Source: Chromobotia macracanthus (lineage: Eukaryota > Chordata > Actinopteri > Cypriniformes > Botiidae). Taken from it: a DNA stretch of 64,000 bases. The stretch is from positions 2,559,501 through 2,623,500 of the forward strand of contig JAZGTH010000063.1 of the NCBI GenBank assembly GCA_036877525.1, in the 5' to 3' direction. The notes beneath the pieces were generated by a model. It ran no database searches and was not told the DNA's origin. It saw only the letters and a program-made list of their open reading frames with translations. Position numbers and translations under genes: made by a program. Positions 24,099-37,400 of the stretch are shown here, in pieces (within the stretch, counting starts at the first letter, position 1; each line of letters begins with the position of its first letter).

Positions 24099-25476
24099 TG
24101 AAGTGAAATATAAAAACATCTCTGGTGTCCACAAACCAGCATATGAAATAACCAAGCCCACTGACCATTGATTCTACCCAGCTGATTGTCTGGCTCATGA
24201 AATTCTCTCTTCTCATTGTGAGAGACAGAAGCAGTTATAATACAGAGTTTATTGCACCAGAATCCCTCCAGAGTAGGAGGGATTGGAGGAGCATGCACAA
24301 AAATCTTTTTCTTTCAGGTGTTCTCCTGACAGCCCACCCGCAGGGGTTGGGTTCAAAGTGTGCTGCGCGTTATGAGGCGTCACGGGCTAGACAATTCCTA
24401 TTACCTGCGTCCTGCTCTCTGGCCCACTGTCTCACGCTCCACCAATACAAATAGCCTCAACCAAGTCAAGGCCACAACTAATCTCCCCCCCAACGCGTGC
24501 GTACGTGACGCCCTGGCTGGTGCATGGAGCATGTCAAGGAGCTTTATTTCTATCTGAGGTTATAGAGAACAGAAAAGGGGCCACAGGAGCAACACATTTT
24601 ATTCCATCCATCATAAAGATTGCACTGGCATTAGTCTACGTGCTGCTGCAATTCTTGACGTCGCATTTCACAGGTTGCGATGGTGGCGGCACTTTTTCCA
24701 AGCATAATGGCATCGTAATGGCCCATGACATCGATGCAACAATTAACCGTTTCATGACATGCCTGTCGGCCAAGGCAGACAGATCTCGGCCTGAGAGAAA
24801 ATAAAGAGAGAAATGCGATTGTTATTCTGCTCACGTAAAAAGACAACAAACAACCTCAGACCCCATTTGTGTTTCTGACACAAATTAATCTGTTGTTTTC
24901 AAGGTATTAAAATGCAAAATGTTGGACAGAACATGGAAAGAAGTAGCAATTACTGGAATACACTGGGTTAAACAAAGGCTTGTTACACGTCACCTCATGC
25001 ATTCATCAGACCACTATCTGATTGGAGACACACATTTCTGTCATAAATTTATACGGCTTACACTCAGCAGCATAAATGTTTCTCCAAACTGATATAAAAT
25101 CAATTTATTATTGAGCATTAAAAAAGGCGTATTCCATTACCTCCATTCTATTTGAAGTCATTTTTGTATGTGCTTTTCTATGTTATTACAATGCAAGCAC
25201 ACTATGTAAACATACAGTGGTTACCCCATAGACATCCATTATTATGGGCATCTATCATGTAGAAAATTATGCACTTCATATATTGATGATCTTTCACCTC
25301 CTTTGCTGACATCAGAGGTCTGAGGTCATGTCTCATAATGATGTGAGGGGTCAAGGTCACATTATCCAATGTAGCAAACCAGCACAAAACGTCTCTTTCA
25401 AATGTGGAGGAAGGTTTTATTGTTCAGAGGTTGTTTTACCACAGTTCAGCAGCAATATGATATGTAAGACCTGGAG

Positions 25477-25656
<180 letters not shown>

Positions 25657-26743
25657 GGAGAAACAACTAAAACATTGGAAAAACTCTCACTCCTGATTGT
25701 CTGTTCCTACGGGAAGTGCCAAGAAACCTGTTCTTGGAGCTTTCCTGAAATTTCATTATAAGTTCTGTCTGACAGAACACCCTGGTCCAATCTTCTGCAC
25801 AGCTGAGAATACTTTCCTTAAAAGACCAATGAACATTTCCCACAGTTTGGGAGAAATAATGAGCTTGTTCACAAACACCAGACCTCCACGGAGAAAGATA
25901 CTATGTGTTACTTCACCCTGACTCAGTATTCAGAGACCTGGAAGACCTTCAGAGAGATTTAAATGGCCAACAGTCAAAACTCTGACTGAAATGGTTTGAT
26001 GTAACTTAATTGCATTCGTTTCTCACCCCCAAAAGCAAATTGAATTCTCGGGTAAGTCCCAACTCAAATACCTCATAATCCCGCTGTATGCCTGCTGCAA
26101 ATCAAACAAGGTCACTTTCATTTCACTCAAAGGGTCTAATACAGCCGCCCCGTACTGCCAAACAAACCTGCTCTCAGAGCTTTTACTACAACTGTGCTGT
26201 CAGTCAGAACAACACACCCAACTGCCTTTCTGAACCCGCCTGCAGCTAATAACACTGAAGGACAGATGCAGAACACACAAACCACTGCCTCTTTATTCTG
26301 TCCTAAAAATACCCGTAATTGAATCTGCTTGTGCTTCATGCAAGACTGATGAAAATTAAAAAAGGAAATGAATTAGACAGTGAGCCCATATAGTATTTGG
26401 ACAATAAAGTCACACTTAATAATACAATATATTAATTGCATTGCATTCTATTGCATTGCAATATATTAATTTGTATTGCAACAAAATATTTTAAATAATT
26501 GCATCAGCAATAATATTGCTTGACTTGTTTTTAGAATTTATTTTGCAAGCGTTTTGCTTGTTTTCATCTTTGCAGTTTATGTCCGGGTAATGCTCTGTAT
26601 CGTGATAGCTGGATGTTGCAGGTGTTCAAAAAAGAAGATTCTCTGGATGTTCTGGTTTACTTATAATATTTTGTTATGTAATGCAATAACATTTATACAC
26701 TTTAAACTGTGATTTAAGTGTCCAACCACTTTCTGGGTCTCTG

Positions 26744-26895
26744 CATTTACATGTATTCATTTGTCAGACACTTTTTTCCAAAGTGATTTACAGTACATTC
26801 AGCTATATACTTGATCAGTACGTGTTCCCTGGACATTGAACGCATAACCTTTGCACTGCTAACACAGTGATCTACCAGTTGAGCTACAGGAACAC
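26744..26895 (-). mobile_element. tRNA-derived SINE, near full length
   Basis: The reverse strand reads gtgttcctgtagctcaactg (A-box region), a B-box-like gttcaatgtccaggg, then tcactttggaaaaaagtgtc and ends tacatgtaaatgc. It is colinear with 53109-53254. It sits 117 bases from the Ig1 exon donor inside the intron. Confidence 0.75.
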
Positions 26896-27011
26896 TACAT
26901 ACAACACAGGTCAAAATATGCCTTTTTTTCTGTAAGAGACAAAAACAACACTGTCCACATCTTGAACGTGTGAGACTGGTGCATTTGTGTGTTAACCGGT
27001 GTGTTTCTTAC

Positions 27012-27323
27012 CCGCCACACTGAGTCTAGCTGTATGGCTGATAATGGTGCCCAGGCTGTCTATAGTGGCCACACACTGGTAAACCCCTTCATCGGGTTTA
27101 TTGTGTTTAGAGTGAACCACTGAGCTGATGAGGAGAGATCCATCGGCCAGGATCTGTCTGCGGTCGTCTGACGCCAGATTGAGGAAGGAGCCATCTTTCT
27201 TCCACTCGATCTTGGCTGGAGTCTCGCTGTGAACCGAGCAGTTGAGCAGTGCTGGCGCCCCCCGCACGGCTAGTATATCTGACGGCTCGATGGAGAACGA
27301 GAGGGCGCTGAAGTTTCTCGCTG
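27012..27323 (-). CDS. neo1: neogenin exon encoding Ig domain 1 (internal exon, probably exon 2)
   Basis: This internal exon encodes about 103 residues, the whole first Ig-like (I-set) domain of the extracellular region. Reading on the minus strand it begins ..[17 protein letters not shown], then the B-strand cysteine in LLNCSV, the core tryptophan in IEWKKDG, the conserved run [10 protein letters not shown], the F-strand cysteine in VYQCVAT and the G strand LSVAG. The disulfide pair and the Trp are all present, and NCS is a potential N-glycosylation site at the place where human neogenin also has NCS. The acceptor is a pyrimidine-rich tract ending CTCAGCAG; the donor is GCGG/gtaaga. The exon starts in phase 1 (2-nt remainder) and leaves one G for the next exon, making Gly of VAG-IPRY. 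The acceptor is ambiguous: CAGCAG allows a start at 27323 or 27320. No methionine start belongs here; the apparent ATG inside this stretch belongs to a chance ORF start. Confidence 0.96.
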
Positions 27324-29180
27324 CTGAGGAAGAGAAATAAAGTTACAGAGTTAAAACCAGCACTGGATTCTTCTCTAGCAAACAGCCCGAGTCACTGACA
27401 CTGAGTCTGAACTGCAGGTTAAAAGAACAGGGACTTAATAAAAGAAGGTATTTACATCATAGCTTAATAAAACTGAAATGAAGTCCATGTGCATGATTTC
27501 CTTTCATATGAGAGCCAAACACATTCATTCTGATGTCCAAACTTTATTACAAGTGGCACAAAGAACTGAGGCAAAGGAGTAGGGAAAAGGATAACAAGGA
27601 GCAAAAATATTATAAATCATTTTAATTACAGAAGTTAAATTGCAAACAGAGCCCCTGGACATCAAAGCCGATTTGAATATTTTTGTTATATTGCTCACTC
27701 AAAGGAAATGGGGGTTCAAGCAGACAGGTCTAAACTGGGTAACTACACTAAGTGCAATTACTTTGCGTTTGTCATCATAAATTATTCAAATCTCGGTCTC
27801 TAGAGTCATCAAGACATTGTTTAAATAAATAACTTTGGTACTTCTTGGATGGAATATGAATAATAAGCTTTTTAAAGCTTTTTTTTTAAACACTGCACCT
27901 AATGAATGTTAAATATAGCAGAGAACAACTTCATCTGCCAGACATTCTCAGACATCAGTGACGGCACAAGTCTGAAAACCATCAATCTGAACTCAGGGGT
28001 TATTGTCTGCTCTCACTGGTAATGAGGTCACCCCACATGCCCTCTTAAATCCAAAACACACACTAAACACAGAACACAGCAAAGTCTGTTCAGGAGAAAA
28101 AAAACACAACGGCTTGCAAAAGGCGACCAAAAGTTCTTATCAAAACAGCAAAAGCTAGAACATGTATACAGCTAGCATGCTGAACAATACATCTGGTTTA
28201 ACAGCACACACATTTAAACATAATGCAACTGTCTCCAATTATAGTTCTATAGTTTATCATCACCAAATACACTATTCTTCTCAAAATATTCTTACTTTTT
28301 AAGGAATATTGCAGTGTTTATTGTAAATGATTTATCCGTGCACGTTATCATTTTCGTAATCATGTGCTTTTTTAATCTTTAATTAAAAATATCTCTCCTC
28401 CCCATCAAAACGACATCTCTTCTCTTAATGATGTATGTCTCTCCTAGAGGGCAGGACAATATTAACTGTCCAATGGAAAGGGAAGTTTCTGTCCCTCCAG
28501 CTACAAATGACAAATGACAAAATCACATCCCACCCTACATAATTTCTCATTCCAGAAGTCATTTCAATCTAACACGTGTCATCACAGGGAAGAAAAGAGA
28601 GTCTTCATGAAACTTCAGCTTCATGGTGACTTTAAACGTGAGGCCATGCTTACAATACGTTCATTTACTGGCACAGAACATGTTTCTGGTCTAATTCCGA
28701 GCACCAGCCATTAGCCACCGCAGGCCTCACTGTGGGGGCAGAGTTTCCCACCCGCACGGCCTGAAAGTCTCATAATGGAGTTTGGGGTGTTGGTCAGATA
28801 GGACGTTTCATGGGGCTGTGGGCAGTAATTGTGGTCAACCTTCTGTCCACTCCCAGAGCTCTACTGGAACTAAGTACTTCTTCTATCTGGCTGGACGGCT
28901 TCCATAAAACCCGTGCAGCGAGCTTTACAACAGCTGCTTTTCTTGGCTGGGTTCTTTTCTCCTGCTATAAGATTTTTGCGTTCTGGCAGGGGTTTGGCTT
29001 TCCTTGAATACTTTCCTTAAGACTGATGCAAAGCAATACTGGCTCCAGCATAAACACATCTGGATTAGATTCATTGCTGTTAGATGCTCTTTGTCTTCAC
29101 AAACATCTTTAACACTTCATAGTACAGAGGGAATGTTCATAGAGCTTTCTCAAAGACTGTCAACATAAAGTTTACAGAGC

Positions 29181-29318
29181 TTTACATTTACTTTTAGGCA
29201 TTTGGCAGACATTTACAGTGTATTCAAGGTATACAGTTTGTAAGCACATATGCTCCCCTGGGAATCAAACCCACAACCTTTGCGCCGCTAGTTCAGCCAG
29301 TTCATCTACAGGAGCACA
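29181..29318 (-). mobile_element. tRNA-derived SINE
   Basis: The reverse strand has a decayed A box (tgtagatgaactggctgaac), ggttgtgggtttgattccca as a good B box, and the tail atgtctgccaaatgcctaaa. It belongs to the same family as 26744-26895 and 53109-53254. Confidence 0.75.
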
Positions 29319-29846
29319 GGTCTGCTAACAGACACAGTGTTAGGTGGCACTTTATCAGCTGACTATATCCAACTCCATATTAGACTTCACAGTATTTGTT
29401 TTAATGTTTTCCTTTGAATAGTTTCTCAGTTTTTCTCAGCGTGTGTGTTTCTCACAGATGGAGAAGTGTACTCTGATGCGAAGGGAGATCTTTCTCCAGT
29501 ACAGCATCAGAAGAGCTGCATGTTTAATCATTAGCATCTTTGTGGCTGTGGATCTTGCTTAGAGGAGATGTGCAATACAAGCTTAGCTAAAACTGACGGT
29601 CATCTGCTGCAGCTGTGCGCAGGTTCAGGGTCCACAGGAGAGCCCAGCCTGACACCAAACCCTTCATAGATCATTATTAACTTACAGACATACTACAGTA
29701 AAATGTTGTGTGCTGCAGCCTCAGGCCAAACATGTGAGAATACTCAGCAGTCAGACGTGATTGGTCGCCTTCAAGTGTTCAGCTGAACCAAGCAGTTTGC
29801 ATTTGCAGTTCTTAATGTGGTTTCAAAATTCAATTCAGATGTGATC

Positions 29847-30028
29847 TACATAAAAAGATTCTTCACACTGATGCCATAGAAGGTTACCCAAAGAACTATT
29901 CAGTCAAAGGTTCTTCAAAGAATCATTTCTTTTAACCTTTCTTACAGTCTAGGGAACCTTTTTTAACTACAAACAATGTTTTGTGAAACATAAAGGTTCT
30001 ACAGATAAAGGTTCTTTATAGCACCATG
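29847..30028. repeat. 'aaaggttctttatagcaccat' dispersed repeat
   Basis: It contains repeated motifs aaggttacccaaagaac, aaaggttcttcaaagaatc, gggaaccttttttaac and aaaggttctttatagcacc, partly inverted (ggttcttt versus aaagaacc). This type of element is common in cyprinid genomes; the ends here are atgccatagaagg and the final gcaccatgcg. Confidence 0.65.
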
Positions 30029-33000
30029 CGCTCAGTAGTGGGTGTGTGTGTGTGTGTGTGTAAATATACGTATATGTACATACAGACTATATATAGTGTA
30101 GTTTATAGGATTACATGGACAAAAAATGAGATTACATTTAAAAATGGAAACATTGGCAGCACCTGTACTGAGTTTCTAATTCAGTTTGCTGATATTTCAC
30201 AGAAGTGCTCATCTTCAGACTGGCATCATATTAATGATTAAATTGTCTGAAAACACAGAGAGAAAGTACAGCAGAGACTAATTACACAAACTCTTCAGAG
30301 TCACTTGAAATTCAGATGAGCTACAAGCTCTCTTTGGATGTGAATCATTTTAAATACTAAGCAGGTCAGAGGAATTTTGGATTTCCACAAGAATATTGTC
30401 ATATGAATAATGAATAATGAAAAGGGGGAAAAATAGAACAACCTTCAGAAACTTCTGAAGGACAGAAGTGAGAACATATGCTCACTAATTTAACAACAAA
30501 TTATAAAACAAATAAAATCCTGTCCTAACAATTAAAGCATAAGATCATTCCTGGTCAAAGTTTGGTTATCCAGATCAATGCAGATACATTCATCATGGTA
30601 CATGTACAAACACACGGTAATGCCATCATACGTTTTTGTTAGTGACTGAACAGAATGCTCTTGGGTGTCAGCAAAAATGTTACCAGCTGAAGTGAAATCT
30701 ATTCAGCTTTCCTCTTGACTGAAGAATTGACTTCCAAACACATTCTGCAGAGCACAGTGCAGCAGGAGAGAGAAAATGAGGGTGTCCGTTTGATAAGTAC
30801 TTTGTGTCCCTGGTCTTCAGGAATCCATTTTATTCCACATTCTAAGAGCACTTCAGAGGCAGAGCTGTAGTCAGGAGAAACATCTGAAGGCAGGCAGATC
30901 TGGAGAAAGATTCTCATTCAGGGATTTTAACCTCTGTACTGTGTCTAACAATTGAGGGAAGATGTTTGAGGCAGCTGTAGAGCTCTTCAAAATCAACACC
31001 AGACTCCACTGAGCAGAATATTTGTAATAGAATATATAGTTTCAATAGTTAACAGTTTTAATATAATAGTTTCATATATATACACACACATTACTATATT
31101 TGTGCACCTGTGAACACTAAATTAGAAAAGTATTTAGTTAGGCATTTTATGTAATGTAATAATATTTTTCTTTGACTGCAAGAGCTTTGAGAATAAATCC
31201 CTGTCGAGTACAATATTGCTTTAATCAACCAAGTAAAATTACAATTGTACTTTGTCACTTCACCAAATTAATTAACTGTACTGAAGCACTATTAATAAAA
31301 CATCTGCCATCTGACCACCACTGTGAAGACTTTTATAGCCAGAGAATCAGCAGAAAAATGGATCCACTGTTTCACGAGCCACCATCACTGTATAACAAAA
31401 GAATCAGTCACCACTCGACAGTTTCCCACAATTCCTGGAGCATCAATGTGAAATTTTATATTCATGACAACATATTAACGGGCTTCACTAAATAAAAACG
31501 TTTCATATCTTGATTCATCACAGCGGGAAGTCACACGGTCTCTCTGTCTCTCAAAAGTCAAGTACATAACCTTCATTCTACACAGATCTTACAGAAGTAT
31601 GGTTATAAAAGGCTGCTTTCCACCCAGACTGACTCTTAATGAGAATCCAACTAAATCATATAATCAAAACAATCCCTGAAAAAAGAGCTCACATTAAAAC
31701 AACACAAAGCAGTCTTTGAATTTGAACTGTAATTGCTCATTTTGCACCAAACAGCAAAAGAATAACAAGCTAAAATATCAGTTCCACTATTCATCTCTGC
31801 TCTTACATCTGGAAATGATGTCTGTATACACTGTCACAGCACTAGATTCAGTTTAACACAGTTCCAGTTTATCTGCATTGGGGAAAATGCCCCGTAGTGT
31901 TGTGCTAAATAAACATACCGAAAACAAAAATCATTTGGGCTTTTAAAAAAAGAGTGCGTCACAGGTAAAGATTTGATTTCTAACATATAGAACGGCCTGC
32001 TCTCTTCTCCTAGACTCCATCCCAGATCATCTGTTATTCTCTTCCAGGTTCATTAGTCTGATTGGAAACGGCTCCTGCTTTCATATGTGTTCCTGCATCA
32101 TTTCGTCTCTCTCCTGTCACTCTGAATACAGTGTGGAAATATCAGAGTTGTGATTATGAGAGAGGAGAGAGTGACAAGCATGCGTTTAAGTTTTGACACC
32201 CTGTGGAGATGAGACACCTCAAAACCACCTAATAAACTCTTAAGCTTTATAATCTCATGCTGAGCACTGAAACCGAGAGTGGTTTTAATATTAAAACTCT
32301 GTTTAAAGAGAGACAGACTCAGGTACAGGGAGAATCAGATCAGCTTTGGTTTATCATCTCAGACAGTTTATCATCTCAGGACGTTATTTGCCCTTATGTT
32401 CTTGACAGGTTTTGTTTTACCCATTATCCACAGATATCATATTTTGGGTCATAATATACCTCCAAATCAGAAATAAGAAATGAAAACGTGTATATTCTCT
32501 TAAAGGTAGGCATATTTTTCCTGTGGCATAGGGCAGGGTGCTTCAATGTTAATGAAAACATTTAACGCCTTATGGACTTGATGCTAAATATTTTCTTACA
32601 GATGTAATTATAAAATAAGAGCTGGACACATTTTGTACAACTCGTGCTGTTATTTTAAACATTGAGAAGAGAGCCTGTCCTTCATATCAAGCATCCTGTA
32701 GGGTTTACTCGGGGTTAGATGGGTCATTGTTAATTGTTTGGGTCTATAGGTGTATTTAGATGCTGAGCTCTTCTCAAATCTTGGAAGGATGGACTGCAGT
32801 AATAATGCAGGGGTGGGAACATCAGCCGTTTTAAAGGTCACATCAGTAGAGAAGAAAGGAATGATTTGGTAATGATGACCTCATTGTCCTCCACGCTCGC
32901 TTTCTTTCATTTTTCACACTCGCTTCTGGAAACAATGGTTGCTCTCCTGCCTGGGACCCCCGCCCGGCACAAGCCCCTCACCCGCGGTCTGGACCTGCTG

Positions 33001-36000
33001 ATAGTGCCTTAAACACAACAAGGGTCCAAGGTTCAACGGCTGTACAACATGATTGGTCGGCCTCCATCCCGGCTTTATTAGTTTGGCACAGGCTCAAGGA
33101 TGTTTGGCAAAACGCTGCAGTTTTCCCGACTCAACACACCTCAAGCTTCTGTTTCCTTCTCCTGCCAGCGGAGCTCTTCCAAGACCTGAACAATTCTGAG
33201 CACACGCCTGGAGCCAGTTCTGTCCCCTGCTACTGTATTTAGCACGATTATGGGATATTTAGAGGAATTAACACTGACTCTGATAAGCCTATTAGAAAAC
33301 AACAACACCTTTCTCCTGCTGCAGTGATTCTGTTCCTCTAACAACAACATCAGCTTTGCTACAGTTCTCTTATAAACAAAGATAGTCCTGTATTGAAACC
33401 CAGGAGACTGTGGAGATACAGGCCTGAATGAGAGGCTCATTCAAGACACACTGCACAGTTTCTCTGAGGGTTTCTCTGAGGGTTCCTGGTCACTCGTGGC
33501 TGATGGAGAAACAGCACACAGCAGGTAATAACTGTACATGCAGCTGAAGTATCACTCTCTCTTTTCATCCATATTAATAAATATTTACATTCTATAATAA
33601 ATAACCCTACCAGCCTCCTACAAAAAAATGTAACTGAATTTTAACTTTAAGTACACAAACATTTTAACTTTAATGCCCCCCTTTTTAAATATTGAAGGTG
33701 GCAACCCTAAAACTGTATTAAATAAGCTTCTTTAAAAACATCTTTAAATATTTAAAGCTAGAAAGCTTTCCCTGGCAAACGTCTTCATTTCCTGTTTAGC
33801 ATACCAGAGTTTGTAATGCATTCGTAATGGTTCCATGTTATGTTTAAAACTCTCGAGTAAAAATTAGTCAATTTTAAAACCAGCTTTATTTAGCAATGCC
33901 TGGGGACGCACTTTAGTACGACAACATCCAACAAAACAAGACTTTATAACCCAGTGTGGAAAAACACTTAAACTTATCTGAAATGTTGTGCATAGGTATC
34001 TCCACACACAGTGCATTCTGGGATTGCGCTGTCTGTACAGGACACGTAATGCTGCCTTAGCATCGGCCAAAAAGAGGTTTCTCAGAACGCTGTCTAGGTG
34101 AGCGGCTCACCTGCTCTGGAGGGTTTTTTCTGCTCTAGCAAGCAAACAGTGATGAATGTGAAAGTGAGGCCATACGCCAAACACATGCAGATAGAAGCAG
34201 CACAAACACGCAGCTGATGCAGCTCAGCTCTGATGGGGGAGGAAAAATCCACATGCAGTAGAAAAGCCTTCCAGCAGAGAATGAATGAAAATAAGACGAT
34301 AGGAATCTGATATTGGGAGTCGGCGAGCTGTCTCTAACAGATAGCGAATCCCAAGAGCACACAGGTAATTTCAGTCTGCAGCACACCCTCACTGCCTGCT
34401 GCCCTCTCACCTCTGCTGGACAGAGTAATTAACCACACTGACTGAAATTCTGCTTCTCCATCATCATCAAAGCTGGCCAGCTCGCTTCTGAATCAAAGTA
34501 CAGTCGAGTACACAGACAAAAAGAACAAAAACAAACCTCGAAAGCTCCGTCCTTTATTCCCCGCCAGGTGACAAACCCATTAAAACAGAGCGCTTTGTAT
34601 TAAGAGAAGCAGCTGATGTGTTTTCTTTAATTTACTGATAAAAATGTTTCCACAGGCAGAGACAAGAAACAAAAGAATGCTGCAATAGAGCTGCGATTCA
34701 AGAACAAAACCCTGCGCTGTTAAAAATTTAAGGACCCGATGCGAGTGTGTGTTTTTATGACATCAAATTGAATACTGGGACTCAGGTGTAATTACAGCAG
34801 TTTAAATACACAGGGGTCCATTATGTGACATTTTTACAGTCAGACAGCGCTCAATTAATTTACAGCAGTGACAGGCCAGGAAAGATAAATTCTATTAATA
34901 AATAAAGACACTGCTCAGGGCAAAGAGCAGCAGACACTGAAGGGAAGGAGGGAGGGGGGCAGTGTCACATGGAGAGCTATGACCTGATGAAGGGCCGCCT
35001 GAATCCTCACAGCAGCTGTCTGCTTTTAAAACCGTTACTCCTTAACATCAGCCCTCCACTCATTTACAGTAAATGCACGGCTGCATTGGTTTTGATGTTT
35101 GTTGACTGAAGATATAAGTCGTATCGTACTAGTAGAAACAGAGACTGAAATTAACACTCAAAGCATTTTGCCAAAGTTTTTGGTACTTTATTCATAGCCA
35201 GTATGAAATATTAATACCCGGTAAATTAATTCACTTGCCATTAGCGGGTGTGACAAAAATGTACTTTTAGAGTAGAATTCTCCAAACTGTGCTTTTGTTT
35301 CATTTGTCAATGGACTGATATAATGGCTGTGTCTGTGTGACTGTGTGGCACAGGGATGTGATGTACAGAGCTCTGCTAACCAGAAAGCTTGACTGTGTTC
35401 TTCATCTGTGCTGCCCTGCGGCAGACAAGAGAATAATACAGCAGCGAGGAAAACATTTATCTTTCTGTCCTGATAGTAAAGAAAATGAAGTGCTTGTAAT
35501 TAGATATACTATAGATTTCCTAATGCAATACAATACAGCATATTTTATATTTCCTTTCCTCACATGCACACACACAAACAAGAAAATCAATGTACGCAAA
35601 CAGAGCTTTGCAAAGTCAACCGCTGGCAGCGTCCAATTTCAGATTCGAGGTTTGTGCTAAATTCGGAGTCAAACTGCTTTCAGAGTTTTTAACAATCTCG
35701 ATGAGGGAAAACCGAACTCTCAGTCTGATGTAAGATTCGAAGGTTAAAGGTCATTTTCAATGCTTCAACTAATGTCAGTGATTTGACTCGCCATGTATTA
35801 CATTACAACCACAAAAGCAATTACACACAAGTACAAAGCAAAACCTGTTTACATCCAGCTCATAACACAATGTGAATCTGTATTCTGTGTGTGCTGAAGC
35901 AATTTATCACCTGTAATCTGGAACTGGAAAATATAAATGGTGCTGCCATGACGCTCAGGGTGAGGGGGGAGGTTGCTACATGGCTGCTAAGGTGGTTCCC

Positions 36001-37145
36001 TATGAGCCCGAGTCAAAAGAGCCCACCCTCAAGTCTCTACAATATTCTGGTCACTAGATATGGACTAGGTACCTCCTTCAGTGTACATTTTTTTTTAATC
36101 TAATCTGTACATTTTAATTACTCAACCATGTGTCCAATCATGATTCAATTATTCATGTGATTCTGTTTGATTTCATTTGATTCTATGCAGAACTTGTTCT
36201 TTGTGTTAGCATTCATCTCACACACCCACGGACACATATATAGTAACCAAGAGCTCAGCGGAGGTTCATTCTGTTTTTGGCACCATTTACTCCTTCATTA
36301 GGAGAGCCAGTGAACAGCAGATCCTGTTAAACCTTTTTAATTAGAGAGTGATTCTAAAACTAACAGCTCTGAACTCATGAGACCAGCTCCCGATCTCAGC
36401 TCTAACAGAGGAGAGTCACAGCAGAATTACAACACAAACACAGGCAGGAAAAGGTTGCACGGTAAAACATATCTGTTCTTCCACTGGAAGAGGAAACGTG
36501 ATCCTACATCGGGGTGAAAAACAGTGTGGTGTGGAAACTGGCCCATACTGGCCCTTAAGAGAAAACTTGGTGAGCCACAAGTAGCGCCACAATGAATCTT
36601 TGTCTGCAAAAATGTTAGCAAAAATTGGACCTTTTACCATGTATAGTATAAAAGATTACAGCTCTGAAATTCATTAAATATTTAGCTTAACTATGCATTC
36701 AGCTACCAGAAAGAGCGCCATATTTTTAGGTCCATTTAACACGTTTTTCCATGTTTAAAATTCAGCACATACCATCTGAGTCCAGTCAAACGGAACAAAT
36801 AAACACCAGGCAAACATTCCTGTGAAATAATTTCCTAAACTTTCTTTGATGGCAGCATTATCCCAACCGGTCACAGCTGCATTCTTCCTGGAAGTTGCAA
36901 AAGAAGGAGGTTAAGTGTCCAAAAGACAAGCATGACTGCAAAGATAAAGTCAAATGAATCCAACTTCAGCACTCATAATTAGCCGGAGCGATTTGCACTG
37001 ATGCTATCAGATCCGGCTTCATTGCTATTCTTCTGAGATTTCCTGCAACAGCATTTTTCTGCAGGTCCTGCATTTCTGTTTTCTATTTGTTCACCTTTGT
37101 TGCTCTGGGCAGGGGAGAGCTTTGTGCCAGGGCTTTGTTTGATCA

Positions 37146-37400
37146 TTCTGCTGAAAAAACAGCACCAGTTTAGGGTGGTCAAGCTGTTTATGGAACTTGA
37201 TAGCTGGTTTGTTGCTGGTCCAAGGTGGTTTATCAGCTCTTAAGACTTTGACCAAGATTTTCTACTAGATTAAAATTAGGCCCGCCAGATGGTAGTCCAA
37301 CTGATTTTCCATCTAGACCAGCTAATGACCATAACTGACCAGCCTGGAGAAGCTACAAACCATGTAAAAACCAGCTGCAGCCAAGGTGTTCAGCAGGGAA
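37146..37400. mobile_element. MITE with ttctgctgaaaaaaca termini
   Basis: The left end ttctgctgaaaaaacagc and the right end ggtgttcagcagggaa are inverted versions of one another. Inside are gtggtcaagctg, ccatctagaccagctaatg and ctgaccagcctggagaagc. It is related to the copy at 23900-24098. Confidence 0.7.

Noticed and set aside
34135..34410. 91-codon minus-strand ORF with a Cys/Leu-rich hydrophobic part, considered as signal-peptide exon 1
   Set aside because: The hydrophobic part is at the C-terminal half, not the N-terminus, and no phase-1 donor leading to the Ig1 exon is evident.
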